This document shows positions 54,526 through 63,359 of a DNA stretch of 64,000 bases, in pieces. This DNA comes from DATDCV01 sp036524155 (GTDB taxonomy: Bacteria > Verrucomicrobiota > Verrucomicrobiia > Limisphaerales > UBA8199): contig DATDCV010000404.1 of assembly GCA_036524155.1 (NCBI GenBank), forward strand, positions 36,432 through 100,431, read 5' to 3'. The notes beneath the pieces are model-generated. The model was not told where the DNA came from. It searched no databases and was given only the letters and a program-made list of their open reading frames with translations. Position 1 is the stretch's first letter. Every line of letters starts with the position of its first letter. The position numbers and the translations under genes are program-made.

Positions 54526-54562
54526 AAAGCCTGTCTCATCCGAGACAGGCTTTGTTGTTTTT
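54526..54562 (+). terminator. Rho-independent terminator after PEP-CTERM gene
   Basis: AAAGCCTGTCTC (54526-54537) pairs perfectly with GAGACAGGCTTT (54542-54553) around ATCC, then GTTGTTTTT. It lies 28 bp after the stop and just before the amidohydrolase start, so that gene needs its own promoter. Confidence 0.92.
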
Positions 54563-54578
54563 GGTATAAACGGTCTGT

Positions 54579-55697
54579 ATGAAACATCCTCCGGTTCCGC
54601 ACGCGGTTCTCGTCGTTTCGATTCTGTGCATTGGCGCGGCTGCAAACGCCGCTGTGCCCGGCGCTTCCGCAAACCCGGAAGAAATCCTGCTCAAGGACTA
54701 TTTGCCGAAGTCCATTTTCAAACTGTCGGAAACGCGGGTCGAAAAGGCAAAATACCCGATTATCGACGTGCACTCACACAACTACGCGCGGTCGGACGCG
54801 GAAGTAGACCGCTGGGTGCGCACGATGGATGAGGTGGGAGTTGAAAAGACCGTGATCCTTTCGGGAGCCACGGGGAAGAAGTTCGACGAGGCACTGGCAA
54901 AATACGGCCGCTATCCCGAACGGTTCGAGGTCTGGTGCGGCATTGATTACACCGGCTTTGACCAGCCGGGCTATGGCCCGGCAGCGGTGGCGGAACTGGA
55001 GCGCTGCCGCAAGGCCGGCGCGCGGGGTGTTGGCGAGCTGAGCGACAAGGGGCGGGGCCTTGGCTCGACGTCGAACACGTTCGGTGTGCATCTGGATGAT
55101 CCGCGAATGGATGCCATCCTGGAAAAATGCGGCGACCTGCGGATGCCGGTAAACATCCATGTGGGCGAGGACAAATGGATGTATGAGGCGATGGACCGGT
55201 CGAACGACGGTCTAATGAACGCGTGGAAGTGGCGGATCGCGAAGGCGCCGGGCGTGCTCGAGCATGATGAAGTGGTGGACACGCTCGAGCGCGCTCTGAA
55301 ACGCCATCCCCGCACGATCTTTATCGCGTGCCATTTCGCCAATTGTTGTTCCGACCTGAATCGTCTCGGCCTGATGCTGGATCGCTACCCGAACCTGTAT
55401 GCGGACATGAGCGCGCGCTTTGCCGAGATCTCACCGATTCCACGGTTCGCATCGGCGTTTTTCAGCCGTTACCAGGATCGGCTGTTATATGGCACGGACA
55501 TGGATCCCGCGCCCGAAATGTACCGGGTCACGTTCCGGCTGCTGGAAACCTCCGATGAACATTTTTACCCCGTCTATTTCCGGAAATACCAGTGGCCGAT
55601 GCACGCCTTCGCACTGCTAGGCGAGGTGTTGAAGAAAGTTTATCGCGATAACGCGCTCGCGCTGGGGGTTGGGGCAGGAACCGGGTTGGCAAGGTAA
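54579..55697 (+). CDS. Exported amidohydrolase (amidohydrolase_2 type)
   Basis: A 372-residue protein with a signal peptide (MKHPPVPHAVLVVSILCIGA). Metal ligands of the TIM-barrel amidohydrolase fold are visible: His65 and His67 in IIDVHSHNY, His in MPVNIHVGED, His in FIACHFAN, and Asp in LLYGTDMDP near the C-terminus. This class includes decarboxylases and lactonases acting on aromatic or sugar acids; the substrate is not predicted. Export of such a protein is less usual than a cytosolic location. It starts 17 bp after the terminator of the preceding gene and converges with comEC. Confidence 0.85.
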   Translation: MKHPPVPHAVLVVSILCIGAAANAAVPGASANPEEILLKDYLPKSIFKLSETRVEKAKYPIIDVHSHNYARSDAEVDRWVRTMDEVGVEKTVILSGATGKKFDEALAKYGRYPERFEVWCGIDYTGFDQPGYGPAAVAELERCRKAGARGVGELSDKGRGLGSTSNTFGVHLDDPRMDAILEKCGDLRMPVNIHVGEDKWMYEAMDRSNDGLMNAWKWRIAKAPGVLEHDEVVDTLERALKRHPRTIFIACHFANCCSDLNRLGLMLDRYPNLYADMSARFAEISPIPRFASAFFSRYQDRLLYGTDMDPAPEMYRVTFRLLETSDEHFYPVYFRKYQWPMHAFALLGEVLKKVYRDNALALGVGAGTGLAR

Positions 55698-55760
55698 TAG
55701 AGGCAAAGGAATACGCTTGGTGGGGCGAGTAACGTTCTTACTAATGCCGAGAGCCGTACG

Positions 55761-58277
55761 CTAATCTCTGCGGGCTGGCGGGGGTTCGGGGAGTGGCTGG
55801 CGACTGCGGAGCGCCATGCCGCTCATCGTGCGGATCTTGCATCCTCGGCCCCGCAGTTCGATGGTCGCTGCACCTGTGTCGCGAGTGTAAATGACGGGGA
55901 TGTGGCGTTTGGCGAGTCGCTCGCGGAGCGGTGGGCGGGCGCGCTCCGAGGCGGGGAACTCGGAATCGCCGACGATGATGACGCGCGGTTGGATCGCATC
56001 GAGCAGTCGGTCACGGATCGGTTCGCCCGTGGAGGGCAGACCGGTTACGAGAATATCCGCCCGGAGATCCGCTGTGCGTTCCAGGAGAGCCTCCTGTCCG
56101 GCCCGGCCGAGATCGCTCAGGAGGAGGAGGCGGGTGCCGTTGATGTCACCGCGTAGCACAAGGGCGCCATCATCGGCTCTTGGATAACGATCCGTTTGTT
56201 CAGGATGCAGTACTTGCCAGGGGCCGAGATGGTCGGTGCGCGAGAGTCTTCCGAGGAGACCTGGGGCGGTCTCAAAGTCCTGCAGCAACCGGCGGTACGC
56301 GGTGGAGCGGAAACGCAGGTTGCTGGCCCATACCCGGCGCGCAGGGAAGATCTCCGAAAGGACCCGGGCACCGCCGACGTGTTTGATGTCGCCGTGACTG
56401 AGCGCAAGGTTCTGGAGCGCATTGACGCCGTGGGCGCGGAGGACGGGTTTGGTGACGAACTGGACCGCGTTGGTGTTGCCCGCGTCGATCAGCAGATCGT
56501 TGCGCGTGCCACGGGCGTCTGCGTAGACAATGAGGCCGCCGTTTGCCGGAAAGATGGTGATGCGGGTGGTGAGAAGATCCGGCAAGAGGGTCGCGCCCCA
56601 GACAGCGGCGGCCAGGCACAGGGCGCCGATTTTCACCGGCCGGAACGCCGGCTTGGAAAGCCACCCGGTCACCCACGCAAACAGCACCCCGTAATAGAGA
56701 CTGGTGGTGAGCAGACTCGGGGCCGGCACGTAGAACCAGGCCTTGGGCCAATCCGCGAACCACACGCTGGTCAGCCGGATGCATTCCATGAGGAACCAGC
56801 CGGCGTGGTTGAACAATTCGGCGGCGGCCGGAAACCACGAGATTAACAGCAGGCTCCCAAGATTGCTCACCAGCACCAGCGCGCAGAGCGGCACGGCGAC
56901 GATGTTCGCGGGCGTGCTCACCGGGGTGACGATATTGAAGTAATAAGCGACCAGCGGGATCGAGCCGATCCAGGCGGCGAACGATGCCAGGAAAAGGTCG
57001 CCACAGTAGATGAGCGGCACTCTTAGAAACCCCGGCCAATGAACCCGCCGGGAAACCGGCAAGAGCGGGTCAGGAAAAAGGAGATTGTACAGGAGACCGA
57101 GGAGTGGTACGCGCGCTATGCCGGGATGCGCGGCGGAAGCGAGCTCGTGCAAGCGGCGAAGAAACCCAATCAGCGGCGGCAGCAACAGGATCATACAGAG
57201 CACGACCAGGAAGGAGAGCTGGAAGCCAGCCTGGAAAAGCTGCTGCGGCTCCCACACCAGGATGATCAGCGCGGCGGCCAGCAGCGAGTTGATTAGGTTG
57301 CTCGGCCGTTTAAGAGCCCACCCGATGATAATGATGCTCAACATCACCGTCGCCCGAATCGCAGAGGCGGGCCAGCCGGTGAGCGCAACGTAAAACCAGA
57401 TCAACGGCAGCAGCCCCAGCCCGCAGATCGCCCGCGGCACGTTGCAGGCCCGCAGCAGGCCAAACAGAATCCCAAACACTATCGCCATCCGCAGACCGTC
57501 GACTGCGAAAATGTGGTAAGTGGCGGCCCGAATGAACGGCTCGGAGGATTCTTCGTCCAGGGCGGTTTTCCATCCCAGTGTCAGCGCCCACTCGAGCCGC
57601 AGCGATTCGTCCTCGGCCGGCAGCCCGCGCGCGAGCACCCCTCGGGCCCAGGTTCGGAATCGGTCTGCGAGGGGGGCGACACGAGGTGACCGGATTATTG
57701 TCCAGTCCTGCTCGGAATCCGCTTTGAGCCGGTAGTAAACTCGTTGCTCCGCCAGGAACGCGCGGTAGTCAAAGGTGCCCTCGGCAATTGGCCCCTTCGG
57801 GTAGGCCACCACTCCGAACACCTCAACTTCCTGTCCGCCGAACAGGTTGGTCAGCGTGCCCGGGGTGGCGACGGCGATTCGGCCGCTGCCCGGCTGCCAC
57901 TGTTGCTTGTCCAGGCGGACGGCGGAAACTTCGATTCGGGCGAGCGTTCGCCACACGGGTGTTTCGCCTAGTTCGAAAACGCGCAAGGAAGGTGTCTCGG
58001 CGATGACGCCGCGGATGGTGGCAAGCTGCGGATCGCCGGATAAGATGCGCCGCAGATCGTGAGGTGAGATGACCGCGGTCTGGAGAGTATAGTTCGTCCA
58101 ACCGGCCAGCAGCATGACCCCAAGCAACAGGGATGGGCGCAAACGCGCCCACGCGAGGGCGGTGCCGACGACGGCGAAGGAGAGCGCGAGGAGAAGATAA
58201 ACGCTGGCGTGCACCGCACTTCCCAGCAAAACCCCGGCGACGTAAAGCAGCGCGGCCCTCAACAGCGGCCATTTCAT
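55761..58277 (-). CDS. comEC: ComEC/Rec2-family competence protein
   Basis: An 838-residue polytopic membrane protein. The N-terminal part has DUF4131-like helices and an OB-like domain (about 85-190). The Competence domain with YHIFAVDGLRMAIVFGILFG, a slightly altered HxxAxSGxH region, and multiple helices follows to about 540. The C-terminal metallo-beta-lactamase-like domain (about 575-820) has NLALSHGDIKHVGG, where the classical SHxDxDH has Lys632 in place of the second Asp. ComEC forms the inner-membrane channel for single-stranded DNA uptake, and its lactamase-like domain may degrade the other strand. No other competence genes are in the window. It is divergent from pdxJ. Confidence 0.9.
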   Translation of the reverse strand: MKWPLLRAALLYVAGVLLGSAVHASVYLLLALSFAVVGTALAWARLRPSLLLGVMLLAGWTNYTLQTAVISPHDLRRILSGDPQLATIRGVIAETPSLRVFELGETPVWRTLARIEVSAVRLDKQQWQPGSGRIAVATPGTLTNLFGGQEVEVFGVVAYPKGPIAEGTFDYRAFLAEQRVYYRLKADSEQDWTIIRSPRVAPLADRFRTWARGVLARGLPAEDESLRLEWALTLGWKTALDEESSEPFIRAATYHIFAVDGLRMAIVFGILFGLLRACNVPRAICGLGLLPLIWFYVALTGWPASAIRATVMLSIIIIGWALKRPSNLINSLLAAALIILVWEPQQLFQAGFQLSFLVVLCMILLLPPLIGFLRRLHELASAAHPGIARVPLLGLLYNLLFPDPLLPVSRRVHWPGFLRVPLIYCGDLFLASFAAWIGSIPLVAYYFNIVTPVSTPANIVAVPLCALVLVSNLGSLLLISWFPAAAELFNHAGWFLMECIRLTSVWFADWPKAWFYVPAPSLLTTSLYYGVLFAWVTGWLSKPAFRPVKIGALCLAAAVWGATLLPDLLTTRITIFPANGGLIVYADARGTRNDLLIDAGNTNAVQFVTKPVLRAHGVNALQNLALSHGDIKHVGGARVLSEIFPARRVWASNLRFRSTAYRRLLQDFETAPGLLGRLSRTDHLGPWQVLHPEQTDRYPRADDGALVLRGDINGTRLLLLSDLGRAGQEALLERTADLRADILVTGLPSTGEPIRDRLLDAIQPRVIIVGDSEFPASERARPPLRERLAKRHIPVIYTRDTGAATIELRGRGCKIRTMSGMALRSRQPLPEPPPARRD

Positions 58278-58352
58278 GCTCCGGCTCTCACATTCCGCGC
58301 CGCCATCGTCCAGGAGCCCCGAGAAAAATCAACGGAAAAACGCAGTGAAAAG

Positions 58353-58463
58353 TATCGCCTCAGTCTTCGGTCGGAGCGCCGATTTCTAATCGGCTTAACC
58401 GAACCAACGGCCTCCTGTAAGCCGAGTACAACTCGGCGCTCCGACCCAAGACTGAGGGGGTAC
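58353..58463. repeat. Family A palindromic repeat, copy 3
   Basis: A 111-bp palindrome between comEC and pdxJ. Outer arms pair with one mismatch (CTTCGG against CCAAG). The hairpin GCCGATTTCTAATCGGC is at 58378-58394. The middle arm (ACGGCCTCCTGTAAG) and loop GAGTACAACTC are of the same subtype as copy 4 and differ from copies 1 and 2. Confidence 0.9.
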
Positions 58464-58511
58464 AGCGAAAACCGATTGCGCGAAGGCAATCCTGAACCAT
58501 AATGCGGCGGT

Positions 58512-59258
58512 ATGTTGAAACTGGGCGTTAACATCGACCACGTGGCGACGCTGCGCGAGGCGCGCTACCGTGGCCGCGGGCGTGGCGAGCCCGACCCTGT
58601 CCCCGCGGCGCTCCAGTGCGAGTCGGCGGGCGCGCATGGAATTACGGTCCATCTGCGGGAGGACCGCCGGCACATACAGGATCGCGACGTCTGGAAACTG
58701 CGCGAAGTGATCCAAACGCGGCTAAACCTCGAGATGGCCAACGCGGAGGAGATAATCGCGATCGCGCTAAAGCTCAAACCCGAGATCGTGTGTCTCGTCC
58801 CGGAGCGCCGCCAGGAGGTCACCACCGAAGGCGGCCTGGACGTTGCCGGGAACCTCGCGTCACTGAAAGAAACCCGGAAACGGATGAACGATGCCGGGGT
58901 CGAGGTCAGCATGTTTATAGCGCCCGAACCGCGCCAGATCGAGGCCGCCGCGAGGGTAGGCAGCCAGTTCATCGAATTACACACTGGCTCGTTCGCCGAA
59001 GGCTACGCTGAGGAACGGAGCCGGGAGTTCGAAGAGCTTCGCCTGATCGAGGGAGCGAACCAGGCGCATGGCCTGGGGCTGAAGGTGAACGCCGGCCACG
59101 GGCTGAACTATGAGAACCTGGCCAGCCTCTATCGCGTGCCTCACCTGGTCGAACTGAATATCGGGCACAGCATCATCAGCCGCGCCGTGATGGTGGGGAT
59201 TGAAAACGCGGTGAAAGAAATGCTGCGCCTGATGGCAAAATACCCGTCCGGCCAATAA
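58512..59258 (+). CDS. pdxJ: Pyridoxine 5'-phosphate synthase
   Basis: A 248-residue TIM-barrel enzyme of normal length. Motifs are MLKLGVNIDHVATLREAR, GITVHLREDRRHIQDRDVW, LNLEMANAEEI, VCLVPERRQEVTTEGGLDV, IELHTGSFA and LNIGHSIISRA. It condenses 1-deoxyxylulose 5-phosphate with 3-hydroxy-1-aminoacetone phosphate to give pyridoxine 5'-phosphate in the de novo vitamin B6 pathway. It precedes acpS by 11 bp, a gene order conserved in many bacteria. The upstream region contains a family A repeat. Confidence 0.97.
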   Translation: MLKLGVNIDHVATLREARYRGRGRGEPDPVPAALQCESAGAHGITVHLREDRRHIQDRDVWKLREVIQTRLNLEMANAEEIIAIALKLKPEIVCLVPERRQEVTTEGGLDVAGNLASLKETRKRMNDAGVEVSMFIAPEPRQIEAAARVGSQFIELHTGSFAEGYAEERSREFEELRLIEGANQAHGLGLKVNAGHGLNYENLASLYRVPHLVELNIGHSIISRAVMVGIENAVKEMLRLMAKYPSGQ

Positions 59259-59269
59259 AACGACACGAG

Positions 59270-59647
59270 ATGATTCTAGGCATTGGAATCGACCTGATCG
59301 AGATCGGCCGGATTCAAGCGTCGTATGAAAAATTCGGCGAGCGGTTTATAGGCCGCATCCTGCATCCGAATGAAATCAGTTATTGCCTGTCACACCGGGT
59401 GCCGGCGCCTTTTCTGGCGGCGCGGTTCGCCGCCAAGGAAGCCATCTCGAAGGCCTTTGGCACCGGGATCGGAGCGGAGCTTGGGTGGAGAGACATGGAA
59501 GTGGCGCGGAAACCAAGCGGAGAACCGTACGTGATTCTGCATGGTGGCGGCCAGGCGCTGCTTGCCGCTCGCGGCGCCCGCACTGTCCTCATCAGCATCA
59601 GCCACACCCAGCAGCACGCCACGGCCGTCGCGATCCTCGAATCTTAG
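59270..59647 (+). CDS. acpS: Holo-[acyl-carrier-protein] synthase
   Basis: A 125-residue 4'-phosphopantetheinyl transferase of standard length. The conserved segments are MILGIGIDLIEIGRIQASYE (Asp in GIDLIE), RFAAKEAISKAFGTGIG (Glu in AAKEA) and VLISISHTQQHATAVAI. It attaches phosphopantetheine from CoA to apo-ACP as the trimer found in the family. It follows pdxJ by 11 bp. Confidence 0.96.
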   Translation: MILGIGIDLIEIGRIQASYEKFGERFIGRILHPNEISYCLSHRVPAPFLAARFAAKEAISKAFGTGIGAELGWRDMEVARKPSGEPYVILHGGGQALLAARGARTVLISISHTQQHATAVAILES

Positions 59648-59762
59648 ATTCATCGCCGCCAACCTCGCCAGGGCCGATTATCCCGCCACCGGCGGGAGAA
59701 ACATTCCGGAGAAACATCCCGCTTGGCACTGTGCGGCCGTTCTGCTTAGCTCACCCCGCCAA

Positions 59763-61988
59763 ATGACAAAACTGCGGACGGTGCCGATGCTCGCGCTGGC
59801 GCTTCTCGCGGTCACACTGACCGCGGGGGCCCAGGCGCCGCAGCCGCAGTCGGAGACACTGATCATCGAGTCGCTTCGGGGCGAGGAAGGCGCGGCGGTT
59901 TATGACCTCCAAACCGGCATTGCTTATGCCACCAACGGCGTGCTGATCAAGTACGGCGACGCCGTTCTCACGGGTGAACGTGTAGCCTGGAGCGAGTCCA
60001 CCTATGAGGTCGAAGCCGACGGCAATGTGCGCATTCAACAAGGCGACCAGGTCTGGGTCAGCGAGCACCTGAGCTATAATCTGAAATTGCGCCGGATCGA
60101 GGCGCAACAATTCCGGACCGGTCAGAACCCGGTTTTTGCCGCCGGCGGTGATTTGCAGGGCGACATGAGCAACCGGGTTTACGTGGCCAGGAACGCGCTG
60201 TTGACGGCCGACGACGTGGCGCGGCCTGCAATCAAGATCCGGGCCAAAAAGATCAAAATTATCCCCGGAAAGAAGATCGAAGCCACCCACGCCACGTTGT
60301 ATTACGGCGGCGTGCCGGTATTTTATTTTCCCTACTACAGCCGTAGCCTGGGCGAGCACGCCAGTCATCTTTCCGCCACGCCCGGCTACCGCAGCCTCTT
60401 CGGTCCGTACCTGCTCGGCACTTACACCTGGTGGTACAACGAGCAGCTCGACGGCATCGCGCACGTGGATTACCGGCTCAAACGCGGCCCGGGCGTGGGG
60501 CCGGATTTCAACTATGACGTCGGCCCGTGGGGCAAAGGCACTTTCCGTTATTACTACACGTACGACCAGGAGCCGGACAAGGCGCAGCTCGGCGTGCCCA
60601 TCAGCCATGATCGCCAGCGCGTCTGGCTCTCCTATGACGCGAACCCGGCGACGAACCTTTTCCTGAAATCGATGGTGCGTTACGAAAATGATGCCGCCGT
60701 CGTCCGCGAGTTCTTCGAGCCGGAGTACCGCCGCGACTCGCAGCCCAACACCTTTTTCGAGGCGAATAAATTCTGGCAGAACTTCAGCCTCGATGCCTAT
60801 GCGCAGCCGCAGCTCAACACCTTTCTGCAGACCGTCGAACGGTTGCCCGATATCCGCCTCACCGGTTTTCGGCAGGAACTGGGCAATTCCCCGCTGTACT
60901 ACGAAAGCGAAACCTCCGCCGGTTATTATCGGATGGCCTTCGCCGAGGATGCCGGACCCTATGGCGCGCCCCCCGGCCAGGATTATGAAGCCGCCCGGGC
61001 CGACACCTACCATCAGGTGACGATGCCGCATATGTTTTTTGGCTGGTTGAACGTGGCCCCGCGCGTCGGGGGAAGGCTGACCTACTACGGCGAGGCCACC
61101 GGCACCAACACCTCCGAGCAGACCCGCGGCGTTTTCAACACTGGCGCCGAGGTTTCCTTCAAGATGTCGCGGGTCTGGCCAACCGTGCAGAGCAAAACGT
61201 TCGATCTGGACGGCCTCCGCCATATTATGACTCCGTCCGCCAACTACGTGTGGGTCCCTTCCCCCAGCGAGCCGCCCCGGGTGCTGCCCCAGTTCGATTC
61301 CGAGCTGCCCAGCCTGCGCTTATTACCCATCGAGTATCCCGACTATAACGCGATCGACTCGATCGATAGCCAGAACGCAATCCGCTGGGGACTCCGCAAC
61401 CATTTGCAGACCAAGCGCGATGACAAGGTCATCAACATCGTCAGTTCCGACATCTACACGGATTGGCGTCTTAAGCCGCGTTCGGGCCAGGGGACCTTCG
61501 ACGATCTTTATTCGGATCTGACACTTCGGCCGCGGCGCTGGCTGACACTCGAATCCCTCGCCCGCTATGAGATCGACACCAGCAGGTTTCGCATGGCTTA
61601 CAACACGCTGACGATCGCGCCCAATGACGTCTGGAGCTGGCGTGTGGGCTATTACTACTTGCGCGACGAGCCCACCAATTCCCCCACGTCGCTCGGCCCC
61701 GGCAATGATGTCTTCACCAGTTCCCTCATCTATCGCCTCGACCAAAACTGGGCCTTTCGGGCCTCGCACTACTTCGATGCGAAGGAGGGCCGGCTCCGCG
61801 AACAGTCCTATAGCGTGTACCGTGACTTGCGCAGTTGGACGGCGGCGTTGGCTTTTCTCATTCGTGACCGGCAGCCCGGCCAACCGCAGGATTACACGGT
61901 GGCCTTCACCTTCTCGTTAAAAGCCTACCCGCGTTACCGCCTCGGCCAGGACGAGGGCAGAGGCCTCTCGCTGCTCGGCGCCCCGTGA
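59763..61988 (+). CDS. lptD: LPS-assembly protein LptD
   Basis: A 741-residue outer-membrane protein. The signal peptide is MTKLRTVPMLALALLAVTLT and ends near AQA. An OstA/LptA-like N-terminal domain follows (about 25-180, VLTGERVAWSESTYEVEADG, LRRIEAQQFRTGQNPVFAAG). The LptD barrel follows, with ATLYYGGVPVFYFPYYSRSL, which is typical of LptD, many aromatic-rich strands and the ending FSLKAYPRYRLGQDEG. It inserts LPS into the outer leaflet together with LptE. I start at MTKLRT because the upstream open frame overlaps acpS in another frame. Its presence supports a Gram-negative envelope. The four-Cys pattern of E. coli LptD is not seen. Confidence 0.9.
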   Translation: MTKLRTVPMLALALLAVTLTAGAQAPQPQSETLIIESLRGEEGAAVYDLQTGIAYATNGVLIKYGDAVLTGERVAWSESTYEVEADGNVRIQQGDQVWVSEHLSYNLKLRRIEAQQFRTGQNPVFAAGGDLQGDMSNRVYVARNALLTADDVARPAIKIRAKKIKIIPGKKIEATHATLYYGGVPVFYFPYYSRSLGEHASHLSATPGYRSLFGPYLLGTYTWWYNEQLDGIAHVDYRLKRGPGVGPDFNYDVGPWGKGTFRYYYTYDQEPDKAQLGVPISHDRQRVWLSYDANPATNLFLKSMVRYENDAAVVREFFEPEYRRDSQPNTFFEANKFWQNFSLDAYAQPQLNTFLQTVERLPDIRLTGFRQELGNSPLYYESETSAGYYRMAFAEDAGPYGAPPGQDYEAARADTYHQVTMPHMFFGWLNVAPRVGGRLTYYGEATGTNTSEQTRGVFNTGAEVSFKMSRVWPTVQSKTFDLDGLRHIMTPSANYVWVPSPSEPPRVLPQFDSELPSLRLLPIEYPDYNAIDSIDSQNAIRWGLRNHLQTKRDDKVINIVSSDIYTDWRLKPRSGQGTFDDLYSDLTLRPRRWLTLESLARYEIDTSRFRMAYNTLTIAPNDVWSWRVGYYYLRDEPTNSPTSLGPGNDVFTSSLIYRLDQNWAFRASHYFDAKEGRLREQSYSVYRDLRSWTAALAFLIRDRQPGQPQDYTVAFTFSLKAYPRYRLGQDEGRGLSLLGAP

Positions 61989-62157
61989 CGCCCAAACGCG
62001 CCGGACAAGAACCAGTCGGCCACACCGGCCTTGGAACGCGGCGGAATTGAAAACAGAACGAACTTTGACGCCAGAGGACTGGCCTGCTCTGTGGTCCATT
62101 AGATGTGGATAATCACAAAGCCTTCTCACCGCGCGCTGGGGCGGCCAGTGGCCTCCA

Positions 62158-62270
62158 TATCGCCTCAGTCTTGGGGTCGGAGCGCCGATTTCTAATCGGC
62201 TTAACCGAGCCGACGGCCTCCTGTAAGCCGAGTACAACTCGGCGCTCCGACCCAAGACTGAGGGGGGTAC
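62158..62270. repeat. Family A palindromic repeat, copy 4
   Basis: A 113-bp palindrome between lptD and the GNAT gene. It has one extra G in the left arm (CTTGGGGTCGG). The hairpin GCCGATTTCTAATCGGC is at 62184-62200. The middle arm is of the copy 3 subtype. The rest of 61989-62329 shows no gene. Confidence 0.9.
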
Positions 62271-62329
62271 TGGCCGCCTTGCATTCCGGAGGCGCATCGG
62301 CCACATTGTGCCGCACTCAACCACAACTT

Positions 62330-62911
62330 ATGTCGCTCGAATTTGAACTGCAAAAATACCCCAAGGAAATCAAGCTTAAGGACGGCTCCTCGTGCCGCCT
62401 CCGCCCGTTGAAGAAGGAGGATGAAAAGGCCTTTCACAAGTTCTTCCTGGCCGTGCCCGAGCCCGAGCGCATGTTCATTAAGCATCGGGTGACCGAGCCG
62501 GAGGTCATTCGGGAATGGTGCCAACAAATCGACCTGGGGCGGAATTTGCCGTTGCTCGCGCTGATGGATAACAAGATCGTCGGCGCCGCTACTCTGCACC
62601 AGCAACTCGGCGGTTGGAAACGCCATGTCGGGCGCGTCAGCGTGCTGGTTTTGCCCCAATACCGGGGGCGGGGCCTGGCTCGCGGACTGGTCTCGGAAAT
62701 CGTCGCGCTGGCCCGGGGCGGCGGTCTCGAGCGGGTTGAAGCCGAGTTCATCGGAGAGCAGGAAGCCGCGATCAAGATGTTCGCTTTGCTCGGTTTCAGC
62801 AACCTGGTGCGGCTCGAGAGTTACGTGAAAGACATGCAAGCCATCCCCCATGATTATATCCTCATGGGGATCGACCTGAAAACCGACGAGGAGTATGCGG
62901 GAGTCGGATAG
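62330..62911 (+). CDS. GNAT-family N-acetyltransferase
   Basis: A 193-residue protein with the GNAT fold. The acetyl-CoA binding signature is VSVLVLPQYRGRGLARGLVS (motif A, R/Q-x-x-G-x-G/A), followed by VEAEFIGEQEAAIKMFALLG with the usual GF turn (LLGFSNLVRLESYVKD). The N-terminus, FELQKYPKEIKLKDGSSCRL, is a beta hairpin common to cytosolic members. The acceptor substrate is unknown. It lies downstream of a family A repeat, and no operon partner is evident. Confidence 0.85.
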   Translation: MSLEFELQKYPKEIKLKDGSSCRLRPLKKEDEKAFHKFFLAVPEPERMFIKHRVTEPEVIREWCQQIDLGRNLPLLALMDNKIVGAATLHQQLGGWKRHVGRVSVLVLPQYRGRGLARGLVSEIVALARGGGLERVEAEFIGEQEAAIKMFALLGFSNLVRLESYVKDMQAIPHDYILMGIDLKTDEEYAGVG

Positions 62912-63029
62912 TAATCAACTCCCGCCGCAGAGTGTTAACCTGAGACCGGATTGGCAGGTGAGAGCCTGCGAGTCGCTGGCTTTTTCCCGGATTTCCGCTC
63001 GCTGAATGCCTAATCCAGGATTTCGTACC

Positions 63030-63293
63030 ATGCCTCCCGAGACCTGCCCGAACTGCGGGGCTGACGTCCCGCGCGACGCCAAAGCCTGCCCTCAGTGCGG
63101 CTCAGACGAGCAAACCGGGTGGTCGGACGACGCCTCCACGGACGGGCTGAACCTGCCGGACGAGAAGTTCAATTACGACGATTTCGTCAAGCGGGAGTTC
63201 GGCGGCGGCAGCCCCGTGCCGCGAGGAATCCGCTGGTGGTGGTGGCTGGTGGCGGTGGCGTTGCTGGCCCTGCTGTTGCTCTTCGGGATTTAG
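63030..63293 (+). CDS. Zinc-ribbon protein with C-terminal membrane helix
   Basis: An 87-residue protein starting at MPPETCPNCGADVPRDAKAC, with two CPxCG knuckles (CPNCG and CPQCG) that would bind one zinc ion. An acidic linker and a single C-terminal transmembrane helix (RWWWWLVAVALLALLLLFGI) follow. An ATG eight codons upstream is also in frame. It is probably membrane-anchored with the ribbon in the cytoplasm. The function is unknown; proteins of this layout are common in Verrucomicrobiota. It precedes the DUF5009-type gene by 66 bp. Confidence 0.72.
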   Translation: MPPETCPNCGADVPRDAKACPQCGSDEQTGWSDDASTDGLNLPDEKFNYDDFVKREFGGGSPVPRGIRWWWWLVAVALLALLLLFGI

Positions 63294-63359
63294 GGCAATA
63301 CGCCCTGCCCGTCGCTTCCGTTTGTCACCGCGCGCCCGGGTTTGGTAATGTCTTGCGCC

